Shown: piece by piece, positions 34,137-41,931 of the stretch | Position numbering within the stretch: the first letter of the stretch is position 1 | Layout of the letters: each line of letters starts with the position of its first letter | Assembly: GCA_016218825.1 (NCBI GenBank) | Contig: JACRCV010000085.1 | Coordinates: 1 to 64,000, forward strand | DNA from: Deltaproteobacteria bacterium | GTDB taxonomy: Bacteria > Myxococcota > XYA12-FULL-58-9 | Length of the DNA stretch: 64,000 nucleotides | Direction of reading: 5' to 3' | Notes under the pieces: generated by a model | The model's database searches: none | What the model was told of the DNA's origin: nothing | What the model saw: the letters and a program-made list of their open reading frames with translations, nothing else | Made by a program: the position numbers and the translations under genes

Positions 34137-35656
34137 GCCGCGCCGGGTTGTTGTTCGCCGCCCTCATCGCATCCGCCACCGCGGCGCACGCCGAGCCGCG
34201 CCGGGTCGCGGTGGTGGTCGGCAACAATCAGGGCGGGCCGGGCAAAGGGCTGTTGCGCTATGCGGAGCGCGACGCGACGCGGGTCGCACAGATCCTCGAG
34301 AGCCTGGGCGGCGTCGACGCCACCGAGCTCCTCCTCGGCCGCAGCGCCGCGGAGCTCAAGGCGACCCTGGAGCGCGTCACCCGCAACGCCGAAGGCGCCG
34401 AGGCCCAGAGCGTGTTGTTCTTCTTCTACTCCGGCCACGCCGACGACGACGCCCTGTTGATGGCCGGCAGCCGCTTCAGCTTCGCCGAGCTGCGGCAACG
34501 GTTGAACGACGCCCCGGCGCGGGTCGCGATCGCGTTCGTCGACGCCTGTCAGTCCGGCCGCCTGACCCGCTTCAAGGGCGGCAAGGCGGTGCCGGTCGTG
34601 GACGTGCGCTTCGACGACAACCGCTCGTACCGCGGCCGGGTGTTCGTCACCTCGAGCGCGGTGGGCGAGGCGTCGCAAGAGGCCGACGAGGTCGGCGCGT
34701 CGTTCTTCACCCACTACCTGGTCTCGGCGCTGCGCGGCGCCGCCGACTTCTCCGGCGATCGGGTGGTGTCGCTCGAAGAGGCCTACCAGTACGTGTACCG
34801 CAACACCCTGCTGCGGACGAGCGAGACCCTCTCCGGACCACAGCACCCGACCTACGACGTCGACGTCACCGGCCGCGGCGAGCTGGTGCTGACGCGGTTG
34901 TCACCGAGCCAAGCGACCTTGGTGCTGCAGAAGCCGAGCTACGGCACCTACTACGTCCGCGACGCCGCGGACGGCACCCTGGTCGCCGAGGTCAGCAAGG
35001 CGCGCGGGCAAGTGACGCGCCTGGCGCTCGCCCCCGGACGCTACAAGGTCACCCGCGCCGAGGAAGACCGGCTGCTCGAGACCGAGATGGCGATGGAGGC
35101 CAGAGCCGAAGTGCCGCTCGACGACGCCACCATGCGCGCCCGACCGCTTTCATCGAGGACCACGAAGGGCGCGGCGCACCAGACGCTCGCCGCCCTGTAC
35201 ACCTACAGCTCCGGCTACCTGCAGAACGCCGGGGCGTTGAACGGCGTGCGGCTGGGCTACGACTACGACCTCGGCGTGCTGCAGCTGGGCCTCGGCCTCG
35301 AGTACGGCTACGACGCCTACGGGCGCGAGGACGGCATCGCGGTGCAGCTGCACGACACCGCGCTCTTGGCGTCGGTCGGCCACCGCGTCCCCCTGGCCGC
35401 CATGTTCCAGGCGGCCTTCGCGCTGCAGGCCGGGCCCGCCTGGGTGAGCGAGACCGGCGCGACCGTGAGCGGCCGCCAGCGCCTGACGAGCGCGGTCTTG
35501 GCGTACCGCGCGGTCGTCGGCCTGGAGCTCGAGCTCGTGCCGATGGTGGTGGGGGTGTACGGGATCGGCGGTCAACGCCTGCTCAAGACCGCGACCGGCC
35601 TCGAGACGCGGCTGTCGTTCGGGGTGCAAGCCGGCGTCGGCGTGCGCTTCGATTGA
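34133..35656 (+). CDS. Secreted caspase-family (C14) protease with C-terminal barrel-like domain
   Basis: 507 residues from the GTG at 34133 (AAGGAGG upstream). A signal peptide ending AHA (residue 20) precedes a caspase p20-like domain: VVVGNNQG, catalytic His102 in FFFYSGHAD and Cys139 in FVDACQSGR, with FVTSSAVGEASQEA and FFTHYLVSALRGA following. Residues ~275-345 form a PEGA-like beta-segment; the last ~160 residues alternate like outer-membrane strands and end GVGVRFD. Both catalytic residues are intact. The signal peptide indicates extracytoplasmic action, unusual for a caspase homolog. Confidence 0.85.
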   Translation: MSRAGLLFAALIASATAAHAEPRRVAVVVGNNQGGPGKGLLRYAERDATRVAQILESLGGVDATELLLGRSAAELKATLERVTRNAEGAEAQSVLFFFYSGHADDDALLMAGSRFSFAELRQRLNDAPARVAIAFVDACQSGRLTRFKGGKAVPVVDVRFDDNRSYRGRVFVTSSAVGEASQEADEVGASFFTHYLVSALRGAADFSGDRVVSLEEAYQYVYRNTLLRTSETLSGPQHPTYDVDVTGRGELVLTRLSPSQATLVLQKPSYGTYYVRDAADGTLVAEVSKARGQVTRLALAPGRYKVTRAEEDRLLETEMAMEARAEVPLDDATMRARPLSSRTTKGAAHQTLAALYTYSSGYLQNAGALNGVRLGYDYDLGVLQLGLGLEYGYDAYGREDGIAVQLHDTALLASVGHRVPLAAMFQAAFALQAGPAWVSETGATVSGRQRLTSAVLAYRAVVGLELELVPMVVGVYGIGGQRLLKTATGLETRLSFGVQAGVGVRFD

Positions 35657-35657
35657 C

Positions 35658-36500
35658 TCAGTCCCGGCAGCAGAGCACGCCGCCCTTGTCGCTGTTGCCG
35701 ATCGATCGCGAGTCCCAGCTGCAGCTCTGGCCCGGGCAGCCGGTGGTGGTGATGATCGCCGCCTCGTGCAGGTGGCTGTCGACGCCGCCCTGGCACTGCC
35801 AGGGCCCGAGCGGTGGCTCGGCCTGATTCCAACCGCAGGCGCCGGCGGTGGTGCTGGCGAGCGCCCGGTTGAGCGGCGCGCACGAGCCGGTGGGCGAGAG
35901 CACGACGCCGAGGTTGCCGCAGCCAAAGACGTCGTTGTCGCCGGTCGTCGTGTTGCATTCGAGCGCGCCCTCGGAGTGCTGGGCGGTCGCGAAGAACAAC
36001 ATCTGATCCGCGGTCAAGGCCGGCACCGCCTGGGCGCAGCCGTCCGGCGCCCGCAGCAGGACCTCCGCCGCGCCGCGACAGACGTGCCAGCCGCCGGCGC
36101 AGAGATCCACCGCGGCACAGCCGGCACCGTCCGGGCTCGCGGCGCTGTTCCCCGCGCCGCGGTCGCAGGTGGGCGCCATGTCGGAGCGCAGCACGCCCGG
36201 CACCGAGAAGCCGCCGCCGCAGGCGGCGATGTCCGGGAAAGCGTCCAAGGCCTGGAAGCCCTCGCGCGTCAGGTCGGCGCAGCCCTCGGGCGGCCCGGGC
36301 GGGCCTTTCTCGCCGCCAAGGTCGCCGTCGCCCGGCGCCTCGTCCGCGCTGTCGAAGCGATCGTCACCGGCGCGGTCGGCGGCACAGCCAGCGCCGACAC
36401 ACGGACCGGCGAAGGCGTCCAGCGGTCGACAAGCGCCGCCGGAAAACACCGCGACGAACGAGGTCACCGCGAGCGCCGGCGCTGTCCGAGAGCGAGCCAT
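35658..36500 (-). CDS. Cysteine-rich lipoprotein, unknown
   Basis: 280 residues. A basic N-terminus (MARSRT), a hydrophobic stretch and lipobox-like SGGAC (Cys24) suggest a lipoprotein. The mature part has about 20 Cys, an acidic/Gly linker (~50-75), segments such as WHVCRGAAEVLLRAPDGCAQ and a CCRD end. I recognise no named family. It converges, one base apart, on the caspase gene. Confidence 0.65.
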   Translation of the reverse strand: MARSRTAPALAVTSFVAVFSGGACRPLDAFAGPCVGAGCAADRAGDDRFDSADEAPGDGDLGGEKGPPGPPEGCADLTREGFQALDAFPDIAACGGGFSVPGVLRSDMAPTCDRGAGNSAASPDGAGCAAVDLCAGGWHVCRGAAEVLLRAPDGCAQAVPALTADQMLFFATAQHSEGALECNTTTGDNDVFGCGNLGVVLSPTGSCAPLNRALASTTAGACGWNQAEPPLGPWQCQGGVDSHLHEAAIITTTGCPGQSCSWDSRSIGNSDKGGVLCCRD

Positions 36501-36891
36501 CGGTGCGCATCATAACGCGTCCCGGGCAGGAAACCACGGCACGCCGCCCTGTGGGTTGATCGCTCCCCTCGCCCCACCCGGGAGCGGGCACCGAGCAGCT
36601 GGCTTTGCCAGTGCGCGGTGCGGGGGCACGGGGGGACGCAGAGCCGGCGCTCCACCCTCGACGTGGTCCGCGGACGGAGTGCCGGCGGGCGGTCCCCCCG
36701 CCAGGTTGGCACTGCGGACTCGATGCCCCAACCGCTGAGGAACCCTGTCCGCGACACCTCGAAGGAGTGGCAGCGGCGAGCCCCGGTGCTTGTGGATTCA
36801 TCCGTGTTTTCCTGAGGTTATGGCAGCGCTCCGGACGCCCTCGGCCCGGCACCACGGTTGCAGGATGACCTTCGTCATCACAGGAGGCCAC
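36501..36891. other. Intergenic stretch upstream of the beta-propeller lipoprotein
   Basis: 391 bp without a supportable gene. It holds a CGCTCCC...GGGAGCG inverted repeat (36561-36585) around CCCCACCCG, resembling one hairpin of the G-rich dispersed repeat. A ribosome-binding site (AGGAGG) lies just before the ATG at 36892. No clear promoter boxes are visible. Confidence 0.4.
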
Positions 36892-38655
36892 ATGCCGAGA
36901 GCGTCGACGTCACCCACCCTTTCGCTGTTCCTCGTCGCGGCCACCGTCACGGTCGTGCTGGTGGCGTTGTTCGGGACCGGGTGCGGCTCGGTTGGGATCG
37001 TGGGCGTCGACAACCTCGGCGGCAGCGCCGAGCACGAGTTCACCCACGTGTTCACCGAGAACGCCGACTTCGACACCGGCATCAGCGCCGGGGTCAATCA
37101 CGACCGCGCCGGCGAGCTGCGGTTGAACGTCGACCTGTTCGCCTTCAACACCCCCTACCTGTGGGCGCCGCTGTTCGTGACCAACCAGCTGGTGCGGGTC
37201 GACACGATGAAGGGCGAGAAGCTGGGCGAGTCGATCGACCTGATCTTCAACGGCGAGACCTGTTACAACCCGTCGCGCACCACGGTCGACATCGGCTACG
37301 GCGTATGGGTGGGCTGTCGCGGCAACTGGGGCGACCCCACCGACGGCGATCCGCTGACGAAGTACGAGCCCGACCGCAAGGTCATCCACGTCAACAAGGA
37401 CGGCGTCGTCGACCAGGTGTTGTACGCCGGCTGGGCGGCGCGCGCCGTGGCCCTCGACGCCTACGGTCACCTCTGGGTCGGGTCATCTTACGACGGCACG
37501 GTGTGGGAGTTCGACCCGGCGACCGGCGAGTGCCTGGTGGGTGACAGCACCCCGGACCAGCCCTGCAACACCGAGCGCGCCCTCTGCTTGCGACAAGACG
37601 GCGCCTGCGGCTTCGCCCCCGGTGCGCCGCCGCTCGTGCGCCGCGACGGCGGCACCTTTCCCTACGGCGCGATGGTCGACCAGGACGGCTTCCTCTGGCT
37701 CAAAGGCAGCGCCAAGCCGGGCACCGACTACGTCGCCGCGCTCTACAAGGTCGACATCCGCCACGAGCCCGGCCACGAGAACGAGCACTCGGCCCACGGC
37801 GTCGCCGGGGTGTTCACGGTCCCCGCGGACAAGTGCAGCTGCACCAATCTCTACGGCATGACGATCGACCTCACCGGCGACGTCTGGACCGGCGGCGCGG
37901 CGTGCAACGACGTCAAGCACTTCAGGAGCGACGGCACCTTCGTCGGCTGCTACCCGGCGGGCGGGATGTCCGGCGACGGCAAGGTCTCGAAGTCGATGGG
38001 GGTCGCGGTCGACGTCGACGGCAGCATCTGGGTCGCCAACAACAACCAGTTCGACGACCCGGCGACCGCGTCGCACGCGCTTGCCGACCTGACCGGCAGC
38101 GTCACCCACCTCGATCCGAGCGGCAAGATCTTACAGACGGTGCTGTTGGAGTCGGCCGAGCGCCGGGTGCTGCGCACCAAGGGCGTCGGCGTCGACGCCT
38201 TCGGCAACATCTGGGCGATGGGCGCCACCTCGAACGACATCATGCAGTTCAACCCGGCCCACCCGACCGAGCTGCGGGTGATCGACGCCGGCGGCGGCAT
38301 GTACACCTACTCCGACATGCTAGGGACCGGCCTGCGGACCGTCACCACGCGGCAGAAGGTCGGCACCTGGACCGCGATCGTCGACTCGCGCGCCGCCCAG
38401 CCGACCTGGGGCAGCGTCGCCTGGACCGCGACCGCGCCCGAACGGACCAGCGTCAGCGTCAGCGTCCGGTGCGCGAACGAGCGCGAGGCGCTGAAGAACG
38501 CCGCCTGGTCCCAAATCGCGAACAACCCCGACGCGGTGCCGTGCAGCGGCGAGCGCTACCTGCAGGTGCGCGCGACGCTCGCCGCCGACGGCGTCAACGC
38601 CAGCCCGGCGCTGCAGGACCTGACGCTCTCGTGGTCCGGGACCCTGACCTGGTAG
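36892..38655 (+). CDS. Beta-propeller (Vgb/NHL-like) lipoprotein
   Basis: 587 residues from the ATG at 36892, which has AGGAGG 5 nt upstream. A basic start, hydrophobic core and lipobox GTGC (Cys31) follow. Repeated blades such as ARAVALDAYGHLWVGSSYDGTVWEFD, GVAVDVDGSIWVANN and GVGVDAFGNIWAMG are typical of streptogramin-lyase/NHL-type propellers. The C-terminal ~110 residues form a separate beta-rich region. It lies 26 bp upstream of a VWA lipoprotein gene, probably in one operon. Likely a structural or ligand-binding surface protein, not an antibiotic lyase. Confidence 0.8.
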   Translation: MPRASTSPTLSLFLVAATVTVVLVALFGTGCGSVGIVGVDNLGGSAEHEFTHVFTENADFDTGISAGVNHDRAGELRLNVDLFAFNTPYLWAPLFVTNQLVRVDTMKGEKLGESIDLIFNGETCYNPSRTTVDIGYGVWVGCRGNWGDPTDGDPLTKYEPDRKVIHVNKDGVVDQVLYAGWAARAVALDAYGHLWVGSSYDGTVWEFDPATGECLVGDSTPDQPCNTERALCLRQDGACGFAPGAPPLVRRDGGTFPYGAMVDQDGFLWLKGSAKPGTDYVAALYKVDIRHEPGHENEHSAHGVAGVFTVPADKCSCTNLYGMTIDLTGDVWTGGAACNDVKHFRSDGTFVGCYPAGGMSGDGKVSKSMGVAVDVDGSIWVANNNQFDDPATASHALADLTGSVTHLDPSGKILQTVLLESAERRVLRTKGVGVDAFGNIWAMGATSNDIMQFNPAHPTELRVIDAGGGMYTYSDMLGTGLRTVTTRQKVGTWTAIVDSRAAQPTWGSVAWTATAPERTSVSVSVRCANEREALKNAAWSQIANNPDAVPCSGERYLQVRATLAADGVNASPALQDLTLSWSGTLTW

Positions 38656-38681
38656 TCGACAACCCGAGAAAGGAGCCGCCG

Positions 38682-40244
38682 ATGTCGAACGCTCGAGTGC
38701 TGGTGCCGATGTTCTTCGTGGTCGCGGCGGCGAGCTGCACCGACGCGTCGTTGCGGGTGGTGCAGCCGATGGGGAACGACCTCAAGGTCTCCGGCGAGTT
38801 CTGCACCTCGGCGCCGAAGAGCATGAACGTCTCGACCCGGATCGCCTTCGTGATCGACAACTCCAACAGCATGCGGCAGGTGTCGGACCCCGACGGCGAC
38901 CGCTTCACCGCCGTCGAGCGCATCGTCGACGCTTACGCCGGCGCCGACAACGTCGAGTCGGCGATCATCTGCTGGGCCAACACCGCGACCCTGGAGACCG
39001 CAGGCGGCTTCACCAAGGACCGCGCCGAGCTCGAGGCGGCGCTGGCGAGCTGCCGCGACGCCCAAAACCAACGCGACGACGGCACCAACTACATCGCCGC
39101 GTTGGCCGCGACCCGGGATCTGATCGCCGCCGACGGCACCGAGAGCGAGCGGGTCGACTACCTCGTCGAGCTCATCACCGACGGCATGCCGACCGCCGAC
39201 GACCTGGAGGTCGAGGCGATCCCGGGCCGGATCTACAACGAGGTCGGCCTGATCCTCGACGCCGGGGCGGACCAGGGCGCCGGCCGCACCCGCCTCGACG
39301 TGCTGTTGTTCGCCGCCTACATCCAGGTGCCCGACCTCTTCATTGATCTGCTGCCGCGCATGGCGACCTTGGGCGGCGGATCGTTCCTCCAGGTCTACGA
39401 CCCGTCTCTGGTGTTGGACACCTTGCAGGCGCTGGCGAAGGCCGAGATCTGGCTGCAGAGCTTCGAGCTGCGCGACCTGTTCGTCGTCAGCGAGAACGTG
39501 CGCCTGACCCGCGTCGACAGCGTCGCCGCCGAGGTCCAAGCCTACATCGACACCGACGGCGACGGCCTGGTCGACCTGGCGGAGCTCGAGCTCGGCACCG
39601 CGCCGGACGACCGGGACAGCGACGCCGACGGCGCTTCGGACCTGGTCGAGCTCGAGGTCGAGAACCGCGACCCGACGCTGGCCGAGCTCGAGGCGAGCGG
39701 CCACGACGTCGACGACGCCCTCGACGTGGACCGCGACGGGCTGAACGGCTACGAGGAGCGCCTCCTCGGCCTGGATCCGCAAAACCCCGACACCGACAAC
39801 GACGCCATGCCGGACGGCCTCGAGGTGCTCTTCGCCACCGATCCGCTGCGCCCGGACGACCGCGCCGACTACGACAAGGACAACGTCGCGAACATCGACG
39901 AGCTCAAGCAGCACACCAACCCGCGCCTGGACGAGGGCAGCGACCTGCGGCGCGACTTCGCCTACCGCTCGGCGGGCGTGACGCTCATCGAGCAGGCCGA
40001 GAGCCGCTCGTGCTACAGCTTCGCGGTCGAGAACCTGCGCCTCGGCGAGATCCCGGCGGTCCCCGGGCTGAGAGCCGCCGGCGGCAACCACATCGAGGTG
40101 ATCTTCATCGACAAGCCCGTCGGCGGCCCCAGGGTAACGACCCACGGCGCCTGCGCGGCGACGACCGCGATGACCTATCGCGACGGCCGCCGCGATCCGA
40201 ACCGGGTCGAGCTGCTGATGGACCGCGACGCCTTCTGCGATTAG
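38682..40244 (+). CDS. VWA-domain lipoprotein with type-3-like calcium repeats
   Basis: 520 residues from an ATG after AAAGGAG. Lipobox AASC (Cys19). A conserved prefix (NDLKVSGEFC) is followed by a VWA domain with a MIDAS start D59-x-S61-x-S63 (FVIDNSNSM) and ELITDGMPT. Residues ~285-425 hold DxDxDGxxD loops (DTDGDGLVDLAELELGT and others) as in thrombospondin type-3/EF-hand-like repeats. The C-terminus starts RSCYSFAVENLRLGE, shared with the two paralogs at 57946 and 60036. Probably a calcium-dependent adhesion or scaffolding protein. Its stop codon lies at the edge of a MITE-like element. Confidence 0.82.
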   Translation: MSNARVLVPMFFVVAAASCTDASLRVVQPMGNDLKVSGEFCTSAPKSMNVSTRIAFVIDNSNSMRQVSDPDGDRFTAVERIVDAYAGADNVESAIICWANTATLETAGGFTKDRAELEAALASCRDAQNQRDDGTNYIAALAATRDLIAADGTESERVDYLVELITDGMPTADDLEVEAIPGRIYNEVGLILDAGADQGAGRTRLDVLLFAAYIQVPDLFIDLLPRMATLGGGSFLQVYDPSLVLDTLQALAKAEIWLQSFELRDLFVVSENVRLTRVDSVAAEVQAYIDTDGDGLVDLAELELGTAPDDRDSDADGASDLVELEVENRDPTLAELEASGHDVDDALDVDRDGLNGYEERLLGLDPQNPDTDNDAMPDGLEVLFATDPLRPDDRADYDKDNVANIDELKQHTNPRLDEGSDLRRDFAYRSAGVTLIEQAESRSCYSFAVENLRLGEIPAVPGLRAAGGNHIEVIFIDKPVGGPRVTTHGACAATTAMTYRDGRRDPNRVELLMDRDAFCD

Positions 40245-40433
40245 AGCGCATCTCATAACGTCGGACGTGTAGGATACCGTTCGCCCTGAGCGAGCGAGGC
40301 CGGAGGCCGAGCGAGTCGAAGGGGTGCGCCTGGCACGCGCACCCCTGCGTCCTTCGACTCGCGCGCTGCGCGCGCTCGCTCAGGACGAACGGTGGAGGGG
40401 GCGAGGCCTCAACCGGTTGTGAGATGCGCTCTA
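40242..40433. mobile_element. MITE-like element with 18-bp terminal inverted repeats
   Basis: Ends TAGAGCGCATCTCATAAC (40242-40259) and GTTGTGAGATGCGCTCTA (40416-40433) are inverted copies with one mismatch. Inside is a long hairpin (40277-40392) built from CCGTTCGCCCTGAGCGAGCG and its complement, with GAGTCGAAGG arms, a well-known form of dispersed palindrome. No coding capacity. TA lies at both edges, so a TA target duplication is possible. Confidence 0.7.
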
Positions 40434-40485
40434 GTCCGCGGGCGCCCCGCGACCGGTCTGCCGCGCGGCTTGTGCTACGCCCCGC

Positions 40486-41817
40486 TCACTGAGCGTAGCC
40501 CAGCGCGTGCAGCGCCTCCTGGGTCCGCTGCTCTTCGGCGGAGACCGCTCCGCCCGGCAGACCCAGAACCCCCGTGGGCGGCGGCGGCCGGCGCACCACG
40601 TCGAGCCACAGCCTCTCGCCCTCGACCCCGAGATCTCCGAAGCGCGTGATCTCGCGGAGCACGCCTCGCTGTCGGCGCCACGCGCTCCACTCGCCGGTGG
40701 TCGGATAGAACACGACCTTGGTGTCGCCGCGCCAGGCGCCCGCGACCGGCTCCTGACACCCGGGCATGTTGATGCCGGCGCCCTCGACGTAGCGGGTTCG
40801 GGATGCCGGCGCCTCACCGGCGAAGAGGTCGACGCCGTCGGTGCCGGTCGGCGCAAGACCGGCGAGGCCCGCGACCGTCGCCGCGACGTCGATGGTGCTC
40901 ACCGGATCTCTCCGGGCCGCCGCGACCGGCGGCCGCAGGGTCGAGCCGATCGCGAGCGGGATCCGCAGCGCGCACTCGGCGAGGGAGGTGGCGTGACGGG
41001 CGTGCATCCCCTCCTCGGCGATGCAGTCCCCGTGATCGCCAATGATCACCCAGATGTAGGGGCCGTGGCGGCCCATGGCCGGTCGCAGCCGCGCAAGCTG
41101 CCGATCGATCGCAGCGACCTCGCTCTCGTAGAGGTCCCAGAGACAGGGCCGCCACCACGCCTGCGGCACGGTCTTCGGACGCAGCTCCTGGCAGTCGAGC
41201 ACGCCGCCGTGCCGCACCAGGTCAATCGCCGCGTCGCGGGCCGCCATCGGGCAGCGACGCCAGGTGACCTGCGGCGGGTCGTAGGGGTAATGGGCGTCGA
41301 AGTAGTGCACCCAGGCCAGAAGGGGCGTGCGATCCGGCTGCGCGGCGAGCCAGGCGAGGGCGTGGTCGGTGGTCTCCAGGGCGGCGCGGGGCTCGACGAC
41401 GCCGGGGAGATCGACGTGGTCGAAGCCGAGCTTCTTCCCGAGCCCGTTGAGCGGCGCGGCGCTGATGAAGGCGGCGGTCGCGAAGCCGCGGGCCTTGGCC
41501 TTTGCGACGAGCGAGTCGGGGACCGTGACCTCGGGATGGGCGCGATGGTCGCGCAGCCCGTGCTGCGCCGGATACCGGCCGGTCAGCAACGACGCGTGCG
41601 CCGGCACCGTGAGGGGCGCGACCGTCAGGGCGTCCGCGAAGCGCGTGCTCTCCCGCACCCACGCCGTCAGGGTGGGCGACAGCGCCGCGTCGCCGCCGAA
41701 GCCGGGCACGACGTCGGCGCGCACGGTGTCGAGCGAGATGATGAGGATGTTCGGTGGCCGCGGCGGCGGCGCCGCCGTGATCGCCGCCGCGAGCACCACC
41801 GCGATTGGCGTCGTCAT
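40486..41817 (-). CDS. Sulfatase-superfamily hydrolase with Thr at the nucleophile site
   Basis: 443 residues with a short signal-like N-terminus (~1-16). The alkaline phosphatase superfamily fold is clear: NILIISLDTVRAD (metal ligand D30), APLTVPAHASLLTGRYPAQHG, and VIIGDHGD for the second metal site. The usual Cys or Ser of the sulfatase C/S-x-P-x-R motif is Thr70 and the Arg is not conserved, so formylglycine-dependent sulfatase activity is doubtful. It may be a phosphodiesterase or phosphoglycerol-transferase-like enzyme. It is transcribed away from the MITE-like element. Confidence 0.8.
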   Translation of the reverse strand: MTTPIAVVLAAAITAAPPPRPPNILIISLDTVRADVVPGFGGDAALSPTLTAWVRESTRFADALTVAPLTVPAHASLLTGRYPAQHGLRDHRAHPEVTVPDSLVAKAKARGFATAAFISAAPLNGLGKKLGFDHVDLPGVVEPRAALETTDHALAWLAAQPDRTPLLAWVHYFDAHYPYDPPQVTWRRCPMAARDAAIDLVRHGGVLDCQELRPKTVPQAWWRPCLWDLYESEVAAIDRQLARLRPAMGRHGPYIWVIIGDHGDCIAEEGMHARHATSLAECALRIPLAIGSTLRPPVAAARRDPVSTIDVAATVAGLAGLAPTGTDGVDLFAGEAPASRTRYVEGAGINMPGCQEPVAGAWRGDTKVVFYPTTGEWSAWRRQRGVLREITRFGDLGVEGERLWLDVVRRPPPPTGVLGLPGGAVSAEEQRTQEALHALGYAQ

Positions 41818-41931
41818 GCGGTTTCAAAGGTAGCGCGAAGTGCCGCCGCCGGCCACGCTCGAAACGCCAAACGGCTGTGCTACACTCGCAAAGAACCCGA
41901 GATGCCTCTTCGCAACCTTCACGGAGCAACC

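Noticed and set aside
36892-38655. Antibiotic-inactivating virginiamycin B lyase
   Set aside because: Only the propeller blade pattern agrees; it is a much longer lipoprotein next to surface genes and the catalytic residues cannot be assigned.
40242-40244. Insertion of the MITE-like element truncating the VWA protein
   Set aside because: If the target duplication is TA, removing the element leaves GAT-TAG-TCC, so the stop codon would be the same.
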